Origin: Bryobacterales bacterium
GTDB lineage: Bacteria; Acidobacteriota; Terriglobia; Bryobacterales; UBA6623
Length of the DNA stretch: 38,357 bases
Assembly (NCBI GenBank): GCA_022824585.1
Contig: JAJDZN010000284.1
Span: 1 to 38,357, forward strand
Reading direction: 5' to 3'
Under the pieces are notes generated by a model. The model worked only from the letters and a program-made list of their open reading frames with translations. It ran no database searches and had not been told where the DNA came from. Position numbers and translations under genes: made by a program. This document shows positions 14,678 through 22,394 of this stretch, in pieces. Position 1 is the stretch's first letter, and each line of letters begins with the position of its first letter.

Positions 14678-15772
14678 ATGCTCAACGCAGGCATTGTGGA
14701 ACGGCAGCTACTCGGCCAGTTTCTCGAAGCCCTGAACGCGCTGCCCGAGGTGCAAGCGAAGTTGCGTGTTCGTCTGCGATCCGCCGGTCCGGATCGGGGA
14801 CATGACGCCTGGGTTGACGTTTCGGTGGGTGGGAAGGCTGCCAGCCTGCGGATAGAGGTGAAGAAGGCCCTCTTTCCCCGTGACGCGCGACAGGCACTTT
14901 GGGAGTTCCAGAAATTCGCACGTAGAGGGCCGCAATTGGCGGAGGGACGCCAAACGGTGTCCTTCTTGGTTGCCCATTCGATTTCGCCTGGAGCGAGAGA
15001 TCTTCTGAGGCACGAGAGGGTCGGTTACTACGACAGCGGTGGCAGCCTGTTTCTCCCCGCCGAGAACATCTACGTGTACGTAGACAAGCCGCCCCCGAAG
15101 GCCCTGTCGAAATCCATTCGATCCTTGTATTCGGGTCGTCGCGCGCAAGTGCTGCACGCACTTCTGATGCGGCATCGCGAGTGGTTCGGGGTCAAGCAGG
15201 CCGCCGAGCAGGCGCGAGTCTCGCCCGCGACCGCATCGCAGGTGCTGGTGGAACTGGAGAGGTTCGATTGGGTGGTGTCTCGCGGAAAGGGGCCAGCTAA
15301 GGAACGCCAATTGCGAGAGCCTGGCGCGTTGCTCGATGCGTGGGCCAAGCAACTAGCGGTCATTCGGCCCCTTGCAATGCGGCGTTACTTTGTGCCCTCG
15401 GTGCCCGCCGACGGGCTCGTTAAGAGGTTTGCAGAAGTTTGCGCTGCCAATCAGGCCGAATATGCGATCACCCACGAGGCGGCAGGACAACGGTACGCGC
15501 CCCGCCTGTCGACCGTCTCCCAGCTACGTTGTCGACTAGTGGTTGGCGCATCAGCAGATGGAGTCCTTGACGCACTCGACGCTCACATCGTCGACCAAGG
15601 CGCGAACCTTACGGTCATCGATGTTAAGTCGCCTGGCACATTGCTGTTTCGCGAGTTCGTCGACGAGATTTGGCTGGCGAGTCCCGTCCAAGTCTACCTT
15701 GACCTCTTATCGGGTGAGGGCCGTGCCAAGGAACTGGCGGGGCACCTGCGCGATGAAAAGATCGGCTTCTAA
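14678..15772 (+). CDS. AbiEi-like (type IV TA antitoxin) winged-helix protein
   Basis: A 364-residue protein of the AbiEi/COG4861-like class of DNA-binding antitoxins. The N-terminal half looks like a nuclease-fold domain (LRIEVKKALFPRDARQALWEFQKFA, YYDSGGSLFLPAENIYVYVDK). A winged helix-turn-helix sits near residues 155-205 (KQAAEQARVSPATASQVLVELERFDWVVSRGKG), and the C-terminal half ends in REFVDEIWLASPVQVYLDLLSGEGRAKELAGHLRDEKIGF. In type IV systems the antitoxin represses its operon and counters a nucleotidyltransferase toxin encoded next. The stop overlaps the next ATG as TAATG, but that partner is only a fragment. The upstream dyad fits autorepression. Confidence 0.65.
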   Translation: MLNAGIVERQLLGQFLEALNALPEVQAKLRVRLRSAGPDRGHDAWVDVSVGGKAASLRIEVKKALFPRDARQALWEFQKFARRGPQLAEGRQTVSFLVAHSISPGARDLLRHERVGYYDSGGSLFLPAENIYVYVDKPPPKALSKSIRSLYSGRRAQVLHALLMRHREWFGVKQAAEQARVSPATASQVLVELERFDWVVSRGKGPAKERQLREPGALLDAWAKQLAVIRPLAMRRYFVPSVPADGLVKRFAEVCAANQAEYAITHEAAGQRYAPRLSTVSQLRCRLVVGASADGVLDALDAHIVDQGANLTVIDVKSPGTLLFREFVDEIWLASPVQVYLDLLSGEGRAKELAGHLRDEKIGF

Positions 15773-15951
15773 TGGCGAAGCCCGTGACCCTAGAGGGCTA
15801 CACCGATCAGCACCCGGTTGATTGCGAGGGCGTTAGTTTGCAGATCGCTTGCAGCACCTTCAATAACTCCTTGTACCGATCATCGCGAAAGCTGCCGATG
15901 TCGTGGTCTTTCCGAGACGCCGCGAGACGGGATCCTCAGTTCTCGGGATGA
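15772..15951 (+). pseudogene. Truncated partner of the AbiEi-like gene
   Basis: A 59-codon frame whose ATG overlaps the antitoxin stop (TAATG), exactly where an AbiEii-type nucleotidyltransferase toxin gene should begin. The first residues, AKPVTLEGYTDQHPVDCEGV, resemble the start of such partner proteins as I remember them. After about residue 22 the similarity ends, no nucleotidyltransferase motif (GG..RD) appears, and the frame stops inside the 3' end of the convergent arylsulfotransferase gene. Most likely the toxin was cut off by deletion. It could also be an unrelated chance frame. Confidence 0.35.
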
Positions 15952-17615
15952 ACTCCGAACTGCGCGATCCTCGCCCCGCCGTAGATCCCCCAGCGGACCT
16001 GGTTTTCGCTGGAATCGTAGATATCGATGTCCCAGACAACTTCGGATGGGTCCGTTCCAGTAAATTCTCTGATGCGAGTGCCTCGGTCCTGGCCGCCGCC
16101 CGGTGCGAGAACATCCTCCCAGTCAAGGGACATGTCCGTCACGACCGCAGCGCTGCCGTAGAAGAGCAGGACGTTTCCGGTCGTCGGCATCGCGTCGGCC
16201 TCTCCCATGGCGAATGTCATGAGACGGTTCATTGCCGGTCCTTGGGAAGCCCAAACCTGCTTCACCGAGCGGGTCTCTTCGTCAATGGCGTACTCCACCG
16301 CCCGGGTCCACGTCTGCGCCGGGCGGAGCGGAGGTGCGAACGGCCGGGCGGAGAAGGTGCGGTTGTCAAAGAGCAGCAACGTCCCCTTCGATGTGATCTG
16401 CGGCATGTGTTGGTGATAGAACCACGACATCTCCCCGTCCGGAGTCAGCAGCTTCGGCTGCAAGTGAAGCGGCCAGCCACTGTGGTCGCCCAGGATCCAG
16501 ATGATCTCGCCGGTCTTGCGGTCGACCTTGACGACGGCGTCCTGCATGCGGAATGAAATCAGGAGCGAGTCGTCTCGCTCGTCATGGAAGAATCCATTGC
16601 CGTGGGACCAGTCCCAGGCTCCCGGGAAGCCTCGGTTGATCCAGTAGTTGGTAAACGTCTCGTACCCGATCCGATAAGGATCGAGATGATCGAGCGCCTT
16701 CCAGACCCAGACGACCTTGCCCTCCCGCGTGAACTCGACTATCGCGTCGCCCATTACCCGCTGGCGCTTCCGCGGCGCATCGGGATCAGTCTCGCTGGTG
16801 TACCAGTTGTCGTATTCGCGGATCTCCGTTCCCATCACGATGAGGTTTCCGTTTGAGAGCTCGTCGATTTCGTGATGCATCGTCAGCGTCGGAATCGGAA
16901 TTCCGTCCGCCTCTCCCTGCGGTCGATCGGCGGCGTACCAGTGTCCGACGCGATTGCCGAGAACGTCGATTTCGGTCGCCCGGTTGTCAGTGGTCACGAA
17001 CGCGAAGTTGCCGTTCCTGAGGGGCTCGACGTCGCTGATCCTCGCATCTGACTGGTAGCTCCAGACAATCTCGCCGTTGTGATCGATGGCCGCCAGCAGC
17101 CCGAAAGTGGCTCCCATGCGGCGTCTGCGCTCGCCTTGCAATCGGGGCAGCACCCGCCTGAGACTCAGCAGCGTGTAGCCCGGCTCCATTTTTTGCGGCT
17201 TGCTGACCATTACCCGTACCGGCGGGATCCGCGTCCGGTCGTTGGGCCTTTCCGGCGTCGAGAACTCCAACTGCCCGGTTGATTCTGCGGTCTCGCCCTG
17301 CGAACCGCTGATTCTGACGCCGATCCTGTGCGACTTGCCGTACTTCATGCCCACGACAGGCAGTCCTTCCGCCGGGTTCCGATCTGCTGGGTATTCAAGG
17401 GCCCACTGGCGCTCGCCATCGGAAACGGTAAGGGTCGTTTCGACTGGTTGACCGGTTTCGAACGATACGATCGCTGCCAGCGGAACCGCGGGATTCGGAT
17501 TCGGCCGAATTGTCGGCTGTGTCTGGAATGTGGGTTCGGCGACCAATGGCGGGCAGATCGCGGCTGTGGCGATGGAAAGTGCAGCCCACGGGACGGTAGA
17601 GCTTCGGTTGCGCAT
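15936..17615 (-). CDS. Arylsulfotransferase (ASST) family protein
   Basis: A 559-residue exported enzyme of the bacterial aryl-sulfate sulfotransferase family, six-bladed propellers that move sulfate from one phenolic or sugar sulfate ester to another acceptor without PAPS. A signal peptide occupies about residues 1-26. Candidate active-site residues are His248 in TMHHEIDEL, His338 in WDWSHGNGF, Arg356 in LISFRMQD and His401/403 in FYHQHMPQ. The His338 to Arg356 spacing of 18 matches His356 to Arg374 of the E. coli enzyme as I recall it. KTGEIIWILGDHSGW is another family hallmark. Divergent from the thiolase-type operon. Its last 16 bases overlap the truncated toxin frame. Acceptor unknown. 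Confidence 0.87.
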   Translation of the reverse strand: MRNRSSTVPWAALSIATAAICPPLVAEPTFQTQPTIRPNPNPAVPLAAIVSFETGQPVETTLTVSDGERQWALEYPADRNPAEGLPVVGMKYGKSHRIGVRISGSQGETAESTGQLEFSTPERPNDRTRIPPVRVMVSKPQKMEPGYTLLSLRRVLPRLQGERRRRMGATFGLLAAIDHNGEIVWSYQSDARISDVEPLRNGNFAFVTTDNRATEIDVLGNRVGHWYAADRPQGEADGIPIPTLTMHHEIDELSNGNLIVMGTEIREYDNWYTSETDPDAPRKRQRVMGDAIVEFTREGKVVWVWKALDHLDPYRIGYETFTNYWINRGFPGAWDWSHGNGFFHDERDDSLLISFRMQDAVVKVDRKTGEIIWILGDHSGWPLHLQPKLLTPDGEMSWFYHQHMPQITSKGTLLLFDNRTFSARPFAPPLRPAQTWTRAVEYAIDEETRSVKQVWASQGPAMNRLMTFAMGEADAMPTTGNVLLFYGSAAVVTDMSLDWEDVLAPGGGQDRGTRIREFTGTDPSEVVWDIDIYDSSENQVRWGIYGGARIAQFGVHPEN

Positions 17616-17674
17616 GGTTGAGCTTGCTTGCAGTGTAAGGAGTCAATTGCACCGACTGCCACTGCGGCGCGTGC

Positions 17675-17680
17675 GACAAT
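17675..17680 (+). promoter_or_regulatory. -10-like hexamer 9 nt before the start codon
   Basis: GACAAT ends nine bases before the ATG at 17690, with no ribosome binding site between. This is the same spacing as at 9081 and 11254 and suggests a leaderless first gene for the thiolase-type operon. Confidence 0.35.
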
Positions 17681-17689
17681 TACCGGATC

Positions 17690-19078
17690 ATGGCCGGAAT
17701 CCTGCGGTACGGTTCCTATGTTCCGTACTGCCGCCTGCAACGGGCCCGGCTCGAGGGCGGTGGACGGGGCGAGCGAGCAATCGCCAATTTCGATGAGGAT
17801 GCGACCTCGCTAGCGGTCGAAGCCGGGCGCGAGGCGATGCGCGGAAGCGCTCCCGCTCCGACCACTCTATTGTTTGCCTCAACCTCCCACGCTTACGCGG
17901 AGAAACTCAACGCGGCCGGGGTGCATGCGGCGCTCGACTTGCCGCCAGAGACTCGGCTGGTGGATCTCTCATCTTCGAGCGGAGCGGGCGTGGCCGCGCT
18001 TGGGCTTGCGTCCGCAATCCGCACCGGTGGGCCGTCCTTGGTTTGCTGCGCCGACATGGTCGTGGGAGCGCCGATGGGAGCCCGCGAGGCGATGGGAGGG
18101 GATGCCGCCTGCGCCTTCTTGGTGGGTGACGGCGAAGGGGCGGCGGCGCGGATTCTCGGCAGCGGTTCCCATGCAGAGGAGTTGCTGGATGTCTGGCGCG
18201 GCCCGGAGCAACAGTTCGCGCGCCAGTGGGAAGAGCGCTTCGCGCAGCAACGCTTGGTGCCGGCGCTGGCGAGCGCGTTCGAGCGCTGCCTGGCAGAGTC
18301 CGGCCTTGCGCCTTCCGATCTCAAGCGCGTCGCGGTGGACTCCGCGCATCGCAAGGTCGGAAGCCTGTTTGCGCGAGCAGCGGGGCTGCGCCCCGATCAG
18401 CTCGCCGACGACTTGTCTGGCAGCGTGGGACGGGCAGGAGCCGCTCATGCCGGGCTCCTGCTGGCGGGCCTGCTGGACTCGGCCGACCCGGGAGACAACC
18501 TGGCGGTGCTGAGCGCCTCCGACGGAGCAAGCGCGCTGATCGTGCAAGTGACCGAGCATATCGGCGACCATCGCCCGGTTCACTCGGTCGCCGATTGGAT
18601 CCAGTCCAAGCGCGCCGACGTCGCCTACGAGACCTATCTCAAGTGGCGGGAAATCCTGCCTTTCGAGCCGCCTAGGCGTCCCGATCCGCCCCGGCCTGCC
18701 GCGCCGCCAATGCGGCGTTCGGAACGCTGGAAGTACGCCTTCGTCGGTTCGCGCTGCCGCTCCTGCGGAGCCGTCAACCTGCCGCCCCAAGTCGTTTGCG
18801 TCCAGTGTGGCGCGGTCGAATCGATGGACGACGTGCCGTATGCCGATGCGACTGCTCGGATCGCCACCTACACGGTCGATCATCTGGCATACTCGCTACA
18901 GCCGCCAGTGGTGGCGGCGGTGATCGATTACGACCAGGGCGGTCGGTTCGCCTGCGAACTTGCCGATGTCGATCCCAAGAAGGTGGAGATTGGGCAGGAG
19001 TTGGAGATGACGTTCCGCCGCCTGTACACTGCCGATGGCGTCCGGAACTATTTCTGGAAGGCGCGCCCGCGGCGTTAG
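17690..19078 (+). CDS. HMG-CoA synthase-like domain fused to DUF35 Zn-ribbon/OB domain
   Basis: A 462-residue fusion. Residues about 1-330 have the thiolase/HMG-CoA-synthase fold (ILRYGSYVPYCRL at the start, DSAHRKVG, DDLSGSVGRAGAAHAGLLLAGLLD). At the position of the catalytic Cys the sequence reads LVDLSSSSGAGVAAL, so Ser replaces Cys and the usual condensation chemistry is unlikely. The C-terminal part is a DUF35-type acyl-CoA-binding domain: a zinc ribbon with CRSCG and CVQCG (about residues 355-373), then an OB fold. In archaeal mevalonate and bacterial steroid aldolase systems, DUF35 proteins bridge a thiolase and a partner enzyme. A thiolase follows 28 bp later. Probably a subunit of such a complex; substrate unknown. 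Confidence 0.75.
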   Translation: MAGILRYGSYVPYCRLQRARLEGGGRGERAIANFDEDATSLAVEAGREAMRGSAPAPTTLLFASTSHAYAEKLNAAGVHAALDLPPETRLVDLSSSSGAGVAALGLASAIRTGGPSLVCCADMVVGAPMGAREAMGGDAACAFLVGDGEGAAARILGSGSHAEELLDVWRGPEQQFARQWEERFAQQRLVPALASAFERCLAESGLAPSDLKRVAVDSAHRKVGSLFARAAGLRPDQLADDLSGSVGRAGAAHAGLLLAGLLDSADPGDNLAVLSASDGASALIVQVTEHIGDHRPVHSVADWIQSKRADVAYETYLKWREILPFEPPRRPDPPRPAAPPMRRSERWKYAFVGSRCRSCGAVNLPPQVVCVQCGAVESMDDVPYADATARIATYTVDHLAYSLQPPVVAAVIDYDQGGRFACELADVDPKKVEIGQELEMTFRRLYTADGVRNYFWKARPRR

Positions 19079-19106
19079 AATCAAGTCCGAAGGAGGTCTG
19101 ACGCGC

Positions 19107-20288
19107 ATGCCTAGCAACGGAATCAGGGATCGTGTCGCCATCGTGGGGATGGGATGCACGCGCTTTGGGGAGCATTGGGACCGCGGAGCGAACGAGCTGC
19201 TCGTGGAGGCGGCGCTCGAGGCCTGCCGCTCCGCGAATATCGAGCGCGAAGCCATTGACGCCTATTGGATGGGAACGCTGACAAGCGGGCGCTCCGGCCT
19301 GTTGCTCTCAGAGCCGCTCAAGACCGGCTACCGGCCGATCACTCGCGTGGAGAACTTCTGCGCCACCGGCAGCGAGGCGATCCGCAACGCGGCCTACGCG
19401 GTAGCTTGCGGCGCCTACGACTTGGTCATGGCGATCGGTGTCGAAAAGCTGAAGGACTCAGGCTATTCAGGCTTGGCCTCGGCCGGTGGAACGCCAACCG
19501 ATGGCACGCAGTCCTCGATGACCGCGCCAGCCACCTTCTCGCTCTTGGCACCCGCCTATGCGAAGAAGTACGGGCTGGATCCGGATACCTTGCGCCGGGT
19601 CCTCACCCGGATCGCCTACAAGAATCACGCGAACGGGGCTCGCAATCCCAAGGCGCAGTACCAGCGGGAAGTGCCCGAGGCGACCATCGAGAACGCGCCG
19701 AAAGTAGCGGGCATGTTGGGCGTGTTCGATTGCTCGGGCGTCAGCGACGGAGCATCGGCCGCGATTCTGTGCCGCAGCGAGGATGCCCGCAAGTACACCG
19801 ACAACCCGCTGCTGATCAAGGCGCTGTCGTTCATCGCCGGCCCGGCCGATGGCGCCAAGCGCCAAGACTACGACTACACAACGTTCCCCGAGGTCGTGGC
19901 CAGCGCGGCAGACGCTTATGCGCAAGCCGGGGTGCGCAACGCCCGCGACGAAATCTCTCTGGCCGAGGTCCATGACTGCTTCACCCCGACTGAGTTGGTG
20001 CTGATGGAGGACCTGGGGTTCTCCACGCGGGGCACGGCCTGGCGGGACACTCTGGACGGCCGGTTTGAGATCGGCGGTGCCCAGCCGGTCAATCCTGATG
20101 GCGGCCTGAAGAGCTTCGGGCATCCGATCGGCGCCAGCGGGCTCCGCATGATGTACGAGATGTGGCTGCAGTTCCGCGGCGAGGCCGGCCCTAGGCAGGT
20201 CGAAGCGCCGAAGCTTGGATTGACGCACAATCTGGGCGGCGCGCCGGGACGCTGCGTCAGCTTCGTTTCGGTAGTCGGGGCCAACTGA
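19107..20288 (+). CDS. Thiolase family protein (SCP-x/acetyl-CoA acetyltransferase type)
   Basis: A 393-residue thiolase-fold enzyme. The nucleophilic Cys is Cys85 in VENFCATGSEAIRNAA. AEVHDCFTPTELVLMEDLG and GHPIGASGLRMMYEMWLQ (His near 339) supply the rest of the active site. The final motif reads THNLGGAPGRC instead of the Cys-Gly-Gly form of degradative thiolases, as in SCP-x-like and aldolase-type members. I use the ATG at 19107 because AGGAGG (19091-19096) precedes it and the family N-terminus RVAIVGMGCTRFG starts just after. It probably works with the upstream DUF35 fusion in carbon-carbon bond making or breaking on acyl-CoA. Confidence 0.88.
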   Translation: MPSNGIRDRVAIVGMGCTRFGEHWDRGANELLVEAALEACRSANIEREAIDAYWMGTLTSGRSGLLLSEPLKTGYRPITRVENFCATGSEAIRNAAYAVACGAYDLVMAIGVEKLKDSGYSGLASAGGTPTDGTQSSMTAPATFSLLAPAYAKKYGLDPDTLRRVLTRIAYKNHANGARNPKAQYQREVPEATIENAPKVAGMLGVFDCSGVSDGASAAILCRSEDARKYTDNPLLIKALSFIAGPADGAKRQDYDYTTFPEVVASAADAYAQAGVRNARDEISLAEVHDCFTPTELVLMEDLGFSTRGTAWRDTLDGRFEIGGAQPVNPDGGLKSFGHPIGASGLRMMYEMWLQFRGEAGPRQVEAPKLGLTHNLGGAPGRCVSFVSVVGAN

Positions 20289-20363
20289 CGACGGAGCCCA
20301 CCGGAAGGTTCGGCAGGCGGTTGTCGGCGGAAGGCGGAGGCGCGCATTGACGGGGGCCCACCG

Positions 20364-21317
20364 ATGAGACAGCCGGCCGCCAGACTGGTCGACCTCGGTC
20401 AGCTTCGCGGCCCGGACCTAGAACCGGTGCTGGAGGCCCAGCGGGCGCATTGGCGCGAGCGGCTGGCTTGGGACAATCGGGACGCTACCGATGCGATTCG
20501 CCGCCTGCTCAATCAGCGGTGCCTGGCTGGCTTGGCGGTGCTGGTCGGCGGCTGCCCGGTCGGCTACAGCTATTTCATGCTGGAAGGCAGCAAGGCAGTC
20601 GTCGGGGAGGTGTTTCTGCTGCCGAAGGAGCGGGCCCCCTACCTTGAGCGGATGCTGCTAGAGATGACTGTGATCATGGCCTCGCGGGATTCCGGCGTGA
20701 AACGCGTCGAAGGCCAGTTGGCAAGCCTGGCTGCGTTTCCAGATGTACAGATCGTGGTCCCAGGCGAGCTGCAGGTCTATCCGCGGCAGCTGATGATCAG
20801 GGAGTCATGCGAGGCGTTGCCCGAGCAGGGCCCGCTCGACCCGGGTATAAGGTTCTTGCCCTGGACGGACTCGCAGTTGGAGCCCGCTTCAGAACTGATT
20901 GCCGAAGCCTATGTCGGGCACGTCGACGCGAACATCACCGAGCAGTATCGCAGCGTGTCCGGCGCGAAGCGATTCCTGGAGCAGACGATCAACAGGGGCA
21001 GTAGCGGGCGGTTCTTGACGTCGGCCGGCTTCGTCGCACGGCAAGCGTCGTCGCCAAGGCTGCGGGGAATCTGCTTGGGAAGCATGGTAGGCGCTCGTGT
21101 CGGGCATATCACCCAGATTTGCGTGGCTCCTGCGTGGCACGGCTTTGGCATCGGTTCCGAGCTACTGCGGCGGGCCGTGGACGGCTTCCGGCGGGCCGGA
21201 TGCAATTCTGTGAGCCTGACTGTGACGGCCTCCAACAAGCGTGCCGTCCAGCTCTACGAGCGCACCGGGTTCAGGACCTTGGCGTCCTTTCCCGCGTTTG
21301 TCTGGAATCGTGCTTGA
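20364..21317 (+). CDS. GNAT-family acetyltransferase, probably two-domain
   Basis: A 317-residue protein. The C-terminal half is a clear GNAT N-acetyltransferase: HITQICVAPAWHGFGIGSELLRRAVDGFRRAG holds the Q/R-X-X-G-X-G/A acetyl-CoA loop (HGFGIG, about residues 258-263), and VTASNKRAVQLYERTGFRTL is motif B. The N-terminal half has GNAT-like spacing (LAVLVGGCPVGYSYFMLEGSKAVVGEVFLLPKER) but no clear CoA loop, so it may be a degenerate first domain. It lies 75 bp after the thiolase gene and 50 bp before the oxidoreductase gene, same strand. The acceptor substrate cannot be predicted. Confidence 0.78.
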   Translation: MRQPAARLVDLGQLRGPDLEPVLEAQRAHWRERLAWDNRDATDAIRRLLNQRCLAGLAVLVGGCPVGYSYFMLEGSKAVVGEVFLLPKERAPYLERMLLEMTVIMASRDSGVKRVEGQLASLAAFPDVQIVVPGELQVYPRQLMIRESCEALPEQGPLDPGIRFLPWTDSQLEPASELIAEAYVGHVDANITEQYRSVSGAKRFLEQTINRGSSGRFLTSAGFVARQASSPRLRGICLGSMVGARVGHITQICVAPAWHGFGIGSELLRRAVDGFRRAGCNSVSLTVTASNKRAVQLYERTGFRTLASFPAFVWNRA

Positions 21318-21367
21318 TCGGGTGTCCAGCTGGGCTTGGCGTTGATGGGAGAACGGGGGGATTGATT

Positions 21368-22381
21368 GTGAAAATCGGTGTGATTGGCCTAGGGTTCATG
21401 GGCAGCACGCACTTGGAGGCCTACCGCGAAGTGGACGGCTTCGAGCTTGCGGCCGTCTCGAGCTCGAGCGACCGGAAGCTCTCCGGCGACCTCGGCGATG
21501 TCGGAGGCAATCTGGACCGCGGAGGCGGGCAGGTCGATTTCGGCTCGGCTGCCCGGCACAAGCGAGCCGAGGATCTTATTGACGATGTCCGCGTGGAAGC
21601 GGTGGACATTTGCACGCCCACGGATCTGCACAAGCCACTGGCCCTGAGGGCGCTCGCCGCGGGCAAGCACGTGCTGGTGGAAAAGCCCATGGCGCTGACC
21701 GAGGCTGATTGCGCCGAGATGATCGAGGCCGCCGCCGCGGCCGGCCGCGTGCTGATGGTGGCCCAGGTCCTGCGGTTCTTCCCCTCTTACGTGGCTGCCA
21801 GGGCGAAGGTCCTTTCGGGAGAGCTTGGCGCCGTACGTGCCGCTTCGTTCCGCCGGCGCTGCGCAGCGCCGGCTTGGGGCAAGTGGCTGAAGGATCGCGC
21901 ACGGAGCGGGGGAGGGGTCTTCGACTTGTTGATCCACGACTTCGACTACTGCCGGCACCTGTTCGGCAAGCCCCAAGCAGTCAGCGCGAGCGGCCCGGAG
22001 GATCTGGAGCTGGGCATCGACGTGGTCGAGGCGCACTTGGATTATGGCGACGGCGTGCCGGTAACCATCAGCGGAGGGTGGCATCACCCGGAGAGCTTCC
22101 CGTTCTCCATGGAGTTCACGATCGTGTGTGACCGCGGGACGCTCGATTACAGCTCCGACAAGCCGGGGCTGTCCTTGTATGGCTCCGACGGGAGGATGGT
22201 CGAGGTCGACCTGCCAGAGAAGGACGGTTTCGTTGGCGAACTCCAGAGCTTTGTGGATAGCTGCCAAGAGGGCGTTCCGCCCGCGGACTGTCCGCCTTCA
22301 GAGTCAGCGGAGTCAGTCGCCATGGCCTTGGCGATGGGGCGCTCGCGGGCCAGCGGGGGCGCTAGGGTAGCCCTCTCCTGA
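21368..22381 (+). CDS. Gfo/Idh/MocA family oxidoreductase
   Basis: A 337-residue NAD(P)-dependent dehydrogenase. The Rossmann motif is IGVIGLGFMGSTH at the very N-terminus. ICTPTDLHKPLALRALAAGKHVLVEKPMAL carries the conserved Glu-Lys-Pro near residues 105-107. The catalytic region is GGGVFDLLIHDFDYCRHLFG near 180-195. I choose the GTG at 21368 because the fold starts there; GGGGGG (21355-21360) is a plausible ribosome binding site. Members act on sugars, inositols and related alcohols or aldehydes. Last gene of a run of four on this strand, and convergent with the GH88/105-like gene 13 bp away. Confidence 0.87.
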   Translation: MKIGVIGLGFMGSTHLEAYREVDGFELAAVSSSSDRKLSGDLGDVGGNLDRGGGQVDFGSAARHKRAEDLIDDVRVEAVDICTPTDLHKPLALRALAAGKHVLVEKPMALTEADCAEMIEAAAAAGRVLMVAQVLRFFPSYVAARAKVLSGELGAVRAASFRRRCAAPAWGKWLKDRARSGGGVFDLLIHDFDYCRHLFGKPQAVSASGPEDLELGIDVVEAHLDYGDGVPVTISGGWHHPESFPFSMEFTIVCDRGTLDYSSDKPGLSLYGSDGRMVEVDLPEKDGFVGELQSFVDSCQEGVPPADCPPSESAESVAMALAMGRSRASGGARVALS

Positions 22382-22394
22382 CCGGTCCGATTGA

